NCBI RefSeq assembly: GCF_000682695.1
Contig: NZ_AWFG01000010.1
Coordinates: forward strand, 1-64,000
Direction of reading: 5' to 3'
DNA: 64,000 bases
Origin: Hyphomonas chukchiensis
Lineage (GTDB): Bacteria > Pseudomonadota > Alphaproteobacteria > Caulobacterales > Hyphomonadaceae
Part shown: positions 57,601-64,000 of the stretch, in pieces
How positions within the stretch are numbered: the first letter of the stretch is position 1
Layout: each line of letters begins with the position of its first letter
The notes under the pieces: generated by a model
Database searches by the model: none
Told to the model about the DNA's origin: nothing
What the model saw: the letters and a program-made list of their open reading frames with translations, nothing else
Made by a program: the position numbers and the translations under genes

Positions 57601-58015
57601 TGAACTTCAGGCCAATGGCCGGATCAGCAATCTTGAGCTGGCCGAAAAGGTGGGGCTGTCGCCATCGGCTTGCCTGCGCCGTGTGCAGGAGCTGGAGCGC
57701 ACAGGCGTGATCCAGGGATACCGCGCTTTGGTCGACAGGAACGCCATTGGCGGCGGCTTCCTCGCCTATATTACCGTCGGGCTGTCACAGCACACGAAAG
57801 CGCACCAGATGGCCTTCGAGAAGGCCATGCAGCGGGCGCCGGAAGTGCGCGAGTGCCATAACGTGACGGGCACGATCGAATACCTGCTTCGCGTGGAGGT
57901 GGCCGACCTTGCGGCCTACAAGCATTTCCACACGGAAGTTCTCGGCACCGTGCCACAAGTCAGCTCGATCACGTCCTATATCGTGATGGGCTCGCCCAAG
58001 GACCAGCGGGCCTGA
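57554..58015 (+). CDS. Lrp/AsnC-family transcriptional regulator
   Basis: A 153-residue regulator. The N-terminal helix-turn-helix is NRNILRELQANGRISNLELAEKVGLSPSACLRRVQELE; the C-terminal RAM ligand-binding domain has GFLAYITVGLSQHTKAHQMAFEKAMQ and VTGTIEYLLRVEVADLAAYKHF. Three in-frame ATGs (57554, 57563, 57572) are possible; the family N terminus best fits 57572. It is divergent from the LysE exporter and probably senses its substrate. A palindromic site overlaps its coding start. Confidence 0.93.
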   Translation: MQSMSDMDTINRNILRELQANGRISNLELAEKVGLSPSACLRRVQELERTGVIQGYRALVDRNAIGGGFLAYITVGLSQHTKAHQMAFEKAMQRAPEVRECHNVTGTIEYLLRVEVADLAAYKHFHTEVLGTVPQVSSITSYIVMGSPKDQRA

Positions 58016-58024
58016 CAGGCCGGC

Positions 58025-58426
58025 CTAGCGCGGGCGGTGCTCTGTTCCCTCGCCAGCCGTGATGAAGACCGCTGTGGCGCTTTCAGGAACGTCAGCGATG
58101 TGCCAGACGCCGGGCGGGTTGATCGCATACTCACCAGCCGACAGCGTGACGCTCTGCTTGCTGCCGTCCGGATACTCCTGGTGCAGGGTCATGCTGCCGG
58201 CTGTGCAGAGCACAAGCTCTGATCCATGAGGATGAACCTCCCAACCGGACCAGTCTTCGGTGAACGTGTGCATCGAAACCAGCCGCCCTTCGATGCCGTC
58301 ATTCGGATGGAGCCTTCCATAGGCTTCGTACCATTCCATTCCGCCCGTCATTTCCGGCAGCACATGCGCCGTGGCGCCGAGGCCGAGATGGACGGGAAAC
58401 TGCGTGAGCGTCATGGGTTTGGTCAT
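58025..58426 (-). CDS. Small cupin-domain protein
   Basis: A 133-residue single-cupin protein. The metal-binding motif lies in SGWEVHPHGSELVLCTAGSMTLHQE, and the second motif in LSAGEYAINPPGVWHIADVPES. It is probably a small metal-dependent isomerase or dioxygenase, or a ligand-binding protein; the substrate is unknown. A strong CAGGAGG precedes the ATG. It converges with the Lrp gene, nine bases apart. Confidence 0.88.
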   Translation of the reverse strand: MTKPMTLTQFPVHLGLGATAHVLPEMTGGMEWYEAYGRLHPNDGIEGRLVSMHTFTEDWSGWEVHPHGSELVLCTAGSMTLHQEYPDGSKQSVTLSAGEYAINPPGVWHIADVPESATAVFITAGEGTEHRPR

Positions 58427-58545
58427 GAGAGCCTCCTGTACTTCAGGAGTCTAACATCCCTTGCCGGACGATCAAAATCTTCCAGCCAGACTTGTAAGGC
58501 CCAGCGAGCGGGCGCAAAATCAGGTCAGGATCGCGGGAGAGCGCA

Positions 58546-59169
58546 ATGATTCTGATCGGCATGTATGACAGCCCCTTTGTTCGGCGCGTCGCCATTGCGA
58601 TGAAACTCTACAAGATGGAATTCGAGCACAAGTCCTGGTCGACCTTCGGCGATGCCGAGAAGATCGTGGCGTACAATCCGCTCATTCGCGTGCCGACACT
58701 GATGCTGGACGGCGGAGAGGTGCTGATCGAAAGCGCGGCCATCCTGGATGCGCTGGACGACATGGTGGGCCCTCAGCGGGCGATGACGCCCACCAATGGT
58801 GCTGCGCGACGTTCGGCGCTCAAACTGTGCGCGCTGGCCTCAGGCATGGCCGACAAGGCCGTGTCGCTTGTTTACGAGCGTCACGTGCATGAACGTCCGA
58901 ACCCGAAATGGATCAAGCGATGCACGGGGCAGATTTCCCGTGTGTTGAACGTGCTGGAAGTCGAGCGCGCCGGCCAGCACACACCCTACTGGTTTGGCGA
59001 GCACATGGCGCATGGCGATATCATGGTGAGCTGCGCAGTGAACTTCATGCGAGATGCCCTGGCCGACGATATCGACCTTTCACCCTGGAAAGCCCTGAGC
59101 GAACATACCGACAAATGCGAAAGCCTCCCGGAATTCCGGGAGGCCTTCATGAAGTTCAAGATCGGATAG
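58546..59169 (+). CDS. Glutathione S-transferase-like protein
   Basis: A 207-residue GST-fold protein. The thioredoxin-like N-terminal domain has LIGMYDSPFVRRVAIAMKLY, the cis-Pro RVPTLMLDGGEVLIESAAILDAL, and Glu-Ser of the glutathione site. The C-terminal helical domain has HTPYWFGEHMAHGDIMVSCAVNF. It is likely a detoxification or redox enzyme; the substrate is unknown. Its last codons contain a long perfect palindrome that may serve the convergent typA gene as a terminator. Confidence 0.9.
   Translation: MILIGMYDSPFVRRVAIAMKLYKMEFEHKSWSTFGDAEKIVAYNPLIRVPTLMLDGGEVLIESAAILDALDDMVGPQRAMTPTNGAARRSALKLCALASGMADKAVSLVYERHVHERPNPKWIKRCTGQISRVLNVLEVERAGQHTPYWFGEHMAHGDIMVSCAVNFMRDALADDIDLSPWKALSEHTDKCESLPEFREAFMKFKIG
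59123..59144 (-). terminator. Perfect 22-base palindrome at the typA/GST junction
   Basis: GCCTCCCGGAA and TTCCGGGAGGC are exact inverse copies with no loop bases. On the minus strand TTTCG follows, 35 bases after the typA stop. It could end typA transcription although it lies in the GST coding sequence. Confidence 0.45.
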
Positions 59170-59178
59170 AGGTCTGGC

Positions 59179-61011
59179 CTAGTAGTCGTGGTTCGACTTG
59201 GCGTGGCGCTTGCGCTCATGCGGGTCGAGATAGATCTTGCGCAGGCGAATGTTCTGCGGCGTGACTTCGACCAGCTCATCGTCGGCAATATAGGCCAGCG
59301 ACTTCTCAAGCGTCATCTGGAGCGGCGGCGTGAGGCGGACGGCCTCGTCCGTGCCCGACGCGCGCATGTTGGTGAGCTTCTTGCCCTTGAGCACGTTCAC
59401 TTCGAGATCGTTGTCGCGCGTATGCTCGCCAATGATCATGCCGGCATAGACCTTGTCACCCGGATGGATGATCATCGGGCCACGGTCTTCGAGGTTCCAG
59501 AGCGCGAAGGCCACGGCCTCGCCCTGTTCCATTGCGATCAGCACGCCCGTGTGGCGACCCTGGATACGGCCCTTGTGCGGGGCGTATTCATGGAAGATGC
59601 GGTTCATGATGGCTGTGCCGCGCGTGTCGGACATCAGCTCGCCCTGGTAGCCGATCAAGCCGCGTGTCGGCGCGTGGAAGACCATGCGCGTGCGGCCGAT
59701 GCCGGAGGGACGCATGTCCAGCATGTCGGCCTTCCGCTCGGAAAGCTTCTGGACGATGATGCCGGTATGGTCGTCATCGACGTCGATGATGACTTCCTCG
59801 ATCGGCTCAAGCTTCTCGCCGTTCTCGCCTTCCTGCATGACGACCTGCGGACGCGAGACGCCGAGTTCGAAGCCTTCGCGGCGCATGGTTTCGATCAGCA
59901 CGGCGAGCTGGAGTTCGCCGCGGCCTGAGACGGTGAAAGCTTCAGCGTCGGTGGCGCGCTCAACCTTGAGGGCGACGTTGCCTTCGGCTTCCTTCACGAG
60001 ACGGTCCCAGATGATGCGGGACGTGACCTTGGTGCCTTCGGTGCCCGCGTAAGGGGAGTCGTTGACGCGGAACGTCATCGAGATGGTTGGCGGGTCGATC
60101 GGCTGGGCTTCGATCGGCGTATTGACCGACGGGTCGCAGAACGTGTCGGCGACGTTGGCCTTGGTCATGCCGGCGAGCGAGACGATGTCGCCTGCCATGC
60201 CTTCGTCGACCGGGATGCGCTCAAGGCCGCGGAAAGCGAGCACCTTGGACACGCGACCCTGCTCGACGAGCGAGCCATCACGGGCGAGGACCTTGATCGA
60301 CTGGTTCGGCTTGATCGTGCCGGACGAGATGCGACCGGTCAGAATACGCCCGAGGAAGGGGTCGGACGAGATTGTCGTGGCGAGGAGGCGGAACGGACCC
60401 TCTTCGACTTTCGGGGTCGGCACGTGGTCGACAACCATCTGGAACAGCGCGTCCATGTCGGTGGTCGGGTTCTCGTATTCGGTGTTCATCCAGCCCTGCT
60501 TGGCCGACCCGTAAAGGATCGGGAAGTCGAGCTGCTCGTCAGTCGCATCAAGGTTGGCGAAGAGGTCGAACACTTCATTGATGACTTCGTCAGGACGGCG
60601 CTCGGGCTTGTCGATCTTGTTGACGGCCACGATGGGGCGCAGGCCGACTTTCAGGGCCTTGGACACAACGAACTTGGTTTGCGGCATCGGGCCTTCCGAT
60701 GCGTCAACCAGCACGATGGCACCGTCAACCATCTGGAGGATGCGTTCCACCTCACCGCCGAAATCGGCGTGGCCTGGCGTATCGACGATATTGATACGGT
60801 AGCCATTCCATTCGACCGAGGTCGTCTTGGCGAGGATGGTGATGCCGCGCTCGCGCTCGATATCATTGGAATCCATCGCGCGTTCGACGGTTTTCTCGTT
60901 TTCGCGGTATGTGCCGGACTGTTTGAGCAGTTCGTCGACCAGCGTTGTCTTGCCGTGGTCAACGTGGGCGATGATCGCGATATTGCGCATTTTCTCGATA
61001 GACTGGGACAT
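59179..61011 (-). CDS. typA: Translational GTPase TypA/BipA
   Basis: A 610-residue ribosome-binding GTPase. G1 is [20 protein letters not shown]2 is in [12 protein letters not shown]3 is [15 protein letters not shown]4 is VAVNKIDKP. Domains II and III and the typical C-terminal [24 protein letters not shown] and [27 protein letters not shown] follow. Length is standard. It supports ribosome assembly and growth under stress or cold. The ATG at 61011 is used; the frame is open for 330 codons further but overlaps nudC antisense. Confidence 0.97.
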   Translation of the reverse strand: MSQSIEKMRNIAIIAHVDHGKTTLVDELLKQSGTYRENEKTVERAMDSNDIERERGITILAKTTSVEWNGYRINIVDTPGHADFGGEVERILQMVDGAIVLVDASEGPMPQTKFVVSKALKVGLRPIVAVNKIDKPERRPDEVINEVFDLFANLDATDEQLDFPILYGSAKQGWMNTEYENPTTDMDALFQMVVDHVPTPKVEEGPFRLLATTISSDPFLGRILTGRISSGTIKPNQSIKVLARDGSLVEQGRVSKVLAFRGLERIPVDEGMAGDIVSLAGMTKANVADTFCDPSVNTPIEAQPIDPPTISMTFRVNDSPYAGTEGTKVTSRIIWDRLVKEAEGNVALKVERATDAEAFTVSGRGELQLAVLIETMRREGFELGVSRPQVVMQEGENGEKLEPIEEVIIDVDDDHTGIIVQKLSERKADMLDMRPSGIGRTRMVFHAPTRGLIGYQGELMSDTRGTAIMNRIFHEYAPHKGRIQGRHTGVLIAMEQGEAVAFALWNLEDRGPMIIHPGDKVYAGMIIGEHTRDNDLEVNVLKGKKLTNMRASGTDEAVRLTPPLQMTLEKSLAYIADDELVEVTPQNIRLRKIYLDPHERKRHAKSNHDY

Positions 61012-61159
61012 AGGGATATAAAGGCTTTCGGGAGGAGGAATCGGGTGTCTGGCGCGCCCACTAGCCGAACATGGAGCTTTTGGCCATGGGGGATGGGCAG
61101 GATTGCCGACGCCGGGTAAGGAATTCCCTTCTTTTGGCAAACCGGTAGTGTCCCATTCC

Positions 61160-62074
61160 ATGACAAACTCCAATGACATGCCGCTGGCGGCAAAACCCCT
61201 TGATCGCGCTGCCCACAGGCGCACAGACGAAGCCTGGCTGGAAAAAGCCATGCAGGATGATGCGTCCCTTTTCTTCCTGATGCGGGCCGGTGAACCCTTC
61301 GTGGAAAAGCGCGGCCTGTTCTGGATGGGCCCCGAAGCCCGCAAACTGTCTCCCGGATCGCCGGTCTTGTTCATGGGAGAGGACAAGACCGGCGCGCCCG
61401 TGTTCGCGATGAACCTGCCGGAGCGTTTTGACGTCGCTGCATCGCTGATTGCCGGAACAGGCGAGTTCATGGATTTTCGCGGGGCGGTCGGCGCCATGGC
61501 AGAGATGGAAGCCAACCTTGCCTCGACCGCGCGCAGCCTGTTCGCCTGGCATTCGAGCCACGGGTTTTGCGCCAAGTGTGGCGGCGTGGTCGGGATTGTC
61601 GACGCAGGCTGGAAGAGCCAGTGCCAGGCCTGTGGCGCCGAGCATTTTCCGCGCACGGACCCGGTCGCCATCATGCTGGCCGTGAAGGACGGGAAATGCC
61701 TGATCGGACGCCAGGCGATGTGGCCGGCGGGTTTCATGTCGTGCCTAGCGGGCTTCTGCGAACCGGGCGAGACGATCGAGCAGGCCGCCGCTCGAGAACT
61801 GTTCGAGGAGGCAGGCATAAAATGTGATCCGGCGAGCGCCGAATACGTCGCCTGCCAACCCTGGCCCTTCGCCTCGTCGCTCATGGTGGGACTCATTCTG
61901 GAAGCGGAAACGACGGAAATTACGGTCGACAAAACAGAGCTCGATGAAGCCCGATGGATCACACGCGCCGAAGCACGCGAAATTCTTTCCGGCAAACATT
62001 CTGAACTTTACGCGCCGCCGCCGATGGCAATTGCGCATCATATATTGAAGACCTGGGCCCTTCGCGACGAATAG
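61160..62074 (+). CDS. nudC: NAD(H) pyrophosphatase NudC
   Basis: A 304-residue Nudix hydrolase that cleaves NADH and NAD-capped RNA 5' ends. A four-Cys zinc site (GFCAKCGG...CQACGAEHFPR) joins the N-terminal domain to the Nudix domain. The Nudix box is GFCEPGETIEQAAARELFEEAGI, and the NudC-specific QPWPFASSLM is present. It is divergent from typA. The ATG at 61160 is chosen on family length; no strong ribosome binding site is seen. Confidence 0.95.
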   Translation: MTNSNDMPLAAKPLDRAAHRRTDEAWLEKAMQDDASLFFLMRAGEPFVEKRGLFWMGPEARKLSPGSPVLFMGEDKTGAPVFAMNLPERFDVAASLIAGTGEFMDFRGAVGAMAEMEANLASTARSLFAWHSSHGFCAKCGGVVGIVDAGWKSQCQACGAEHFPRTDPVAIMLAVKDGKCLIGRQAMWPAGFMSCLAGFCEPGETIEQAAARELFEEAGIKCDPASAEYVACQPWPFASSLMVGLILEAETTEITVDKTELDEARWITRAEAREILSGKHSELYAPPPMAIAHHILKTWALRDE

Positions 62075-62178
62075 ACGTGTACGGATATTCGGTTGCTGCT
62101 CGCGCCTCAGGTGAAAATCAAGAGTTGATTTCCCGCGAATCACAATATTATTGGCTCGCCACTGACAGGAGATTGGAA

Positions 62179-62445
62179 ATGGCGACTGCAACGAAAAAAC
62201 CGGCCGCAAAAAAACCGGCCGCAAAACCAGCAGCAAAAAAGCCGGCCGCTAAGCCAGCCGTAAAAGCTGCGACCAAGACTGCTGCTAAACCAGCTGCGAA
62301 AAAACCAGCTGCGAAGCCTGCTGTGAAAAAACCGGCCGCTAAGCCTGCTGCGAAAGCCGCTGCCAAGCCAGCCGTGAAAAAAGCTGCTGCGAAACCAGCC
62401 GCGAAAAAGCCAGCCGCAAAAAAGCCGGCCGCAAAAAAGAAATAA
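62179..62445 (+). CDS. Histone H1-like Ala/Lys/Pro-rich protein
   Basis: An 88-residue low-complexity protein made of short KPAAK/KPAVK units (about 14-16 copies). It has no other conserved domain. Strong positive charge suggests DNA or RNA binding, as in bacterial H1-like and AlgP-type proteins. The repeats are also visible in the DNA (GCNAAA-CCNGCN units). CAGGAGA precedes the ATG at 62179, and a good terminator follows the stop. Copy number of the repeat may vary between strains. Confidence 0.85.
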   Translation: MATATKKPAAKKPAAKPAAKKPAAKPAVKAATKTAAKPAAKKPAAKPAVKKPAAKPAAKAAAKPAVKKAAAKPAAKKPAAKKPAAKKK

Positions 62446-62465
62446 GTCTACGGACGATAATTCGA

Positions 62466-62497
62466 AAAACGGGCGAGCATGTCTCGCCCGTTTTTTT
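62466..62497 (+). terminator. Intrinsic terminator after the H1-like gene
   Basis: ACGGGCGAG and CTCGCCCGT flank a five-base loop and are followed by seven T residues, with five A residues on the other side. Confidence 0.93.
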
Positions 62498-62525
62498 ATT
62501 TGTTTTCAGATATTTATGCAGGTTT

Positions 62526-62565
62526 CCAAAAAGAAGCCCCCGCACTCGCTCGGAGCACGGGGGCT
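62526..62565 (-). terminator. Intrinsic terminator of the outer-membrane barrel gene
   Basis: On the minus strand AGCCCCCGTGCTC pairs with GAGTGCGGGGGCT, then TCTTTTTGG. It lies about 58 bases after the stop codon at 62623. Confidence 0.88.
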
Positions 62566-62622
62566 GTCCTGCCTTGCGGTCAATTCAAGGGCTGCCCGCT
62601 TGGTCGGACCTTCAGAAGCGGC

Positions 62623-63135
62623 CTAGAACTTCAGGACATAGGCAATGTCGATCACGTCGACGGAGTCGTCATAGTCCAGATAGGTATAGCCGAGACGCAC
62701 GCCCTGGTTCGGGGCGAAGTAATAGTCGCCGCCAATGCCGAGGGCCGCTGCATCATCATCCGCAGAAGCCGAGAAGCCGCTGGCGGATGCCTTGATTTCC
62801 GTGCTCACGTAACCGACGCGGCCGAACACGTCAGCCTTCTCGGAAAACGGGATCCGGCCCACGGCATAGGCGCCGTAGGAATTTTCCAGTTCAACGTCCA
62901 CGTCGACGCCAGCGATCGAGGTGGACTCGTCGGCAACGCCGATCGCGCCCTCGATTTCGGCACCCAGGAATTCGTTGAAGTTGTAGCCTCCACGCAGCTG
63001 GATGGCGCCAAGGTCGGCATCATCGGCACTGTAGTTTCCGTAACCGAACGTGCCGTAAAAACCCTTCTCCTGCGCGAGGGCGGGAGTAGCGGCGAGGGCA
63101 GCGATCGTCAGGGCCGTGGTGAGTGCAAGTTTCAT
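62623..63135 (-). CDS. Small outer-membrane beta-barrel protein (OmpA/porin-like)
   Basis: A 170-residue outer-membrane protein. A signal peptide ends at ALAQEKG. The mature sequence is alternating strands (YGTFGYGNYSADDADLGAIQLRGGYNFNEFLGAEIEGAIG, GAYAVGRIPF, KADVFGRVGYVSTEIKASASG) and ends VIDIAYVLKF with the terminal Phe of barrel proteins. It is probably an eight-stranded barrel of the OmpX/OmpW/Opa-like kind. AAGGAAA precedes the ATG. It has its own terminator. Confidence 0.9.
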   Translation of the reverse strand: MKLALTTALTIAALAATPALAQEKGFYGTFGYGNYSADDADLGAIQLRGGYNFNEFLGAEIEGAIGVADESTSIAGVDVDVELENSYGAYAVGRIPFSEKADVFGRVGYVSTEIKASASGFSASADDDAAALGIGGDYYFAPNQGVRLGYTYLDYDDSVDVIDIAYVLKF

Positions 63136-63365
63136 GGGAGGTATTTCCTTATGTTGTTCCCGTCTCCGGGAAACCGGAATCTAGCGACGGATTGTGGCAA
63201 GGTGTGTGAATTCGGATTCATGTTTGCATACGGCCAAACTGTGTGGCCGGCGCGCAACGCCTGTGATTCCGTGCCTTGAGAATACATGGAAAAACATGCG
63301 GTCCGCCGTCGAAATGAGGGCGGGCCGAGGTAAAAATGCGATTCAGATATGTGGCAAAACCTGCC

Positions 63366-63824
63366 TTAATGGTTAAGCGCGGACCATTCAGTATCGGCTT
63401 TGGAAACGAAGCCCGGAATGTCCGCATTCCATTTACCCTGGATGTCGGAATTGTAATTCAGGTAGAGCTTTCCATCGACGATCTTCCAGTAGCGCGCATC
63501 GCCCTTGGCGTACTTCCCATCCGCCATCGCCCATGCGCAGTAGCCGCCATATTGCGGGGCGTAAGCCTCAGGGTCTGCGATGAAGGCGTCGCGATGCTCG
63601 GCGCTGGTGAACAGGAATGTCGCGCCCTTGTATTCGGTCGAGATGTCCTTCGATCCCTTGGCGGGCGCACCGGTCTCGAAATAGGCGACAGGGTCGTATC
63701 CCTGCAGCGCCGTGGTCGAGAAGCGACCGGTATAGATCGCGGGTTCGGCAGCAGCCGCGGGAGCATAGGCCATGGCTGGCGCGAGGAGCAGCGCGGCGAC
63801 GAAGAGCGTGGAACGGATTTTCAT
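63366..63824 (-). CDS. Secreted YHS-domain protein
   Basis: A 152-residue protein with a signal peptide (MKIRSTLFVAALLLAPAMAYA). The YHS domain shows TTALQGYDPVAYFETGAPAKGSKDISTEYKGATFLFTSAEHRDAFIADPEAYAPQYGGYCAWAMADGKYAKGD, the usual pattern. The domain is thought to bind metals or small ligands in the periplasm. The stop codon coincides with TTAACCATTAAG. A structured leader lies 31-97 bases upstream of the ATG at 63824. Confidence 0.9.
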   Translation of the reverse strand: MKIRSTLFVAALLLAPAMAYAPAAAAEPAIYTGRFSTTALQGYDPVAYFETGAPAKGSKDISTEYKGATFLFTSAEHRDAFIADPEAYAPQYGGYCAWAMADGKYAKGDARYWKIVDGKLYLNYNSDIQGKWNADIPGFVSKADTEWSALNH

Positions 63825-63854
63825 GATGGCACCCATGGTATGGATTGAAAAAAG

Positions 63855-63921
63855 GGTCGCCGGGGCGGAGAGCGAACGAGGCAGGAAGGGGCAATGCCTC
63901 GCCAACAAATCCCCGGCGACC
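63855..63921 (-). promoter_or_regulatory. Nested stem-loop with U-tract in the leader of the YHS gene
   Basis: An outer perfect stem GGTCGCCGGGG/CCCCGGCGACC (63921-63911 with 63865-63855) encloses an inner stem CGAGGCA/TGCCTCG (63901-63895 with 63883-63877). On the minus strand the outer stem is followed by CTTTTTTC. It could terminate the upstream partial gene or act as an attenuator in the leader, about 31 bases before the start codon. Confidence 0.6.
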
Positions 63922-63931
63922 AGACAGGAAC

Positions 63932-64000
63932 TCAGACAGCTTTCGCCTGCGTTCCTGTGACGGTTGACGACGGGGCGCGATCCACCCCGGGAAGAATGGC
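63932..64000 (-). CDS. C-terminal end of a gene that continues beyond the window
   Basis: The last 22 codons before a TGA at 63932-63934 read AILPGVDRAPSSTVTGTQAKAV on the minus strand. The frame is open to the window edge. Too little is visible to identify the protein. A hairpin with a U-tract follows 11 bases after the stop. Confidence 0.4.
   Translation of the reverse strand, partial: AILPGVDRAPSSTVTGTQAKAV

Noticed and set aside
61012-61995. 328-codon upstream extension of the typA frame
   Set aside because: It is antisense to nudC, and TypA starts with [21 protein letters not shown]-type sequence at 61011.
62179-62445. Tandem repeats as a possible CRISPR array
   Set aside because: The repeat units are in-frame codons of a Lys/Ala/Pro-rich protein with no unique spacers.

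Overview
The window looks like chromosomal DNA of a high-GC alphaproteobacterium, most likely a Hyphomonadaceae/Caulobacterales-type organism. This is inferred from content only: a TonB-dependent receptor, an UrcA-family protein, an HWE histidine kinase, a TTAA-N7-TTAA (CtrA-type) motif, several GGAAC-N16-(C)GTT promoters of the alphaproteobacterial general-stress sigma factor EcfG type, dnaX without its usual zinc cysteines, and GC-rich palindromic intergenic repeats. No phage, plasmid, IS element, CRISPR array or rRNA operon is visible. The region reads as core and house-keeping genome with small lineage-specific genes between.

Layout. 0-1.1 kb: palindromic repeats bracketing a small GIY-YIG nuclease gene and a Tudor-like small protein. 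1.1-8.3 kb: VOC protein, CDF metal exporter, thioredoxin reductase, a tRNA with CAU anticodon, a membrane protein with three 131-residue repeats, and a stress-type small membrane protein coupled to an AI-2E-family transporter. 8.3-14.5 kb (minus strand): CBS/histidine kinase/receiver hybrid, ClpP-like protease, RecQ, an unknown protein, and a histone-deacetylase-like protein lacking its tandem-His segment. 14.6-22.1 kb: pirin, a secreted protein, the queC-queE-queD preQ0 operon, a large TonB-dependent receptor, and a PQQ-type sugar dehydrogenase lipoprotein. 22.1-25.9 kb: the dnaX-ebfC-recR replication/repair cluster with an inserted aminoglycoside-phosphotransferase-like gene. 26-35 kb: TonB-like and lipoprotein genes, a tyrosine phosphatase, a SYLF lipoprotein, membrane proteins and AMP nucleosidase. 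35-41.3 kb: UrcA protein, HWE kinase, TonB, nrdB and a PAS-GGDEF-EAL protein. 41.4-48.4 kb: esterase, TerC, the alkylation-repair operon ogt / 2OG-Fe(II) dioxygenase / alkB, a zinc alcohol dehydrogenase, and an LpxR-like lipid A deacylase with a related lipoprotein. 48.7-54.2 kb: nrdA, then aldehyde dehydrogenase with DUF779 and an AcoR-like regulator. 54.3-64 kb: S9 peptidase, small stress-type membrane protein, LysE exporter with divergent Lrp regulator, cupin, GST, typA, nudC, an H1-like Ala/Lys/Pro protein, an outer-membrane barrel and a YHS protein.

How the parts connect. nrdA and nrdB lie about 10 kb apart, but both have NrdR boxes upstream, so they are probably co-regulated. The queCED genes overlap and should supply preQ0 for queuosine. 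The ogt/2OG/alkB genes overlap at start/stop codons and form a direct-reversal repair operon. The regulator, aldehyde dehydrogenase and DUF779 gene form an aldehyde-oxidation module. Four scattered genes share an EcfG-like promoter and may belong to the general stress regulon. All functions are read from motifs by eye; no database search was run.
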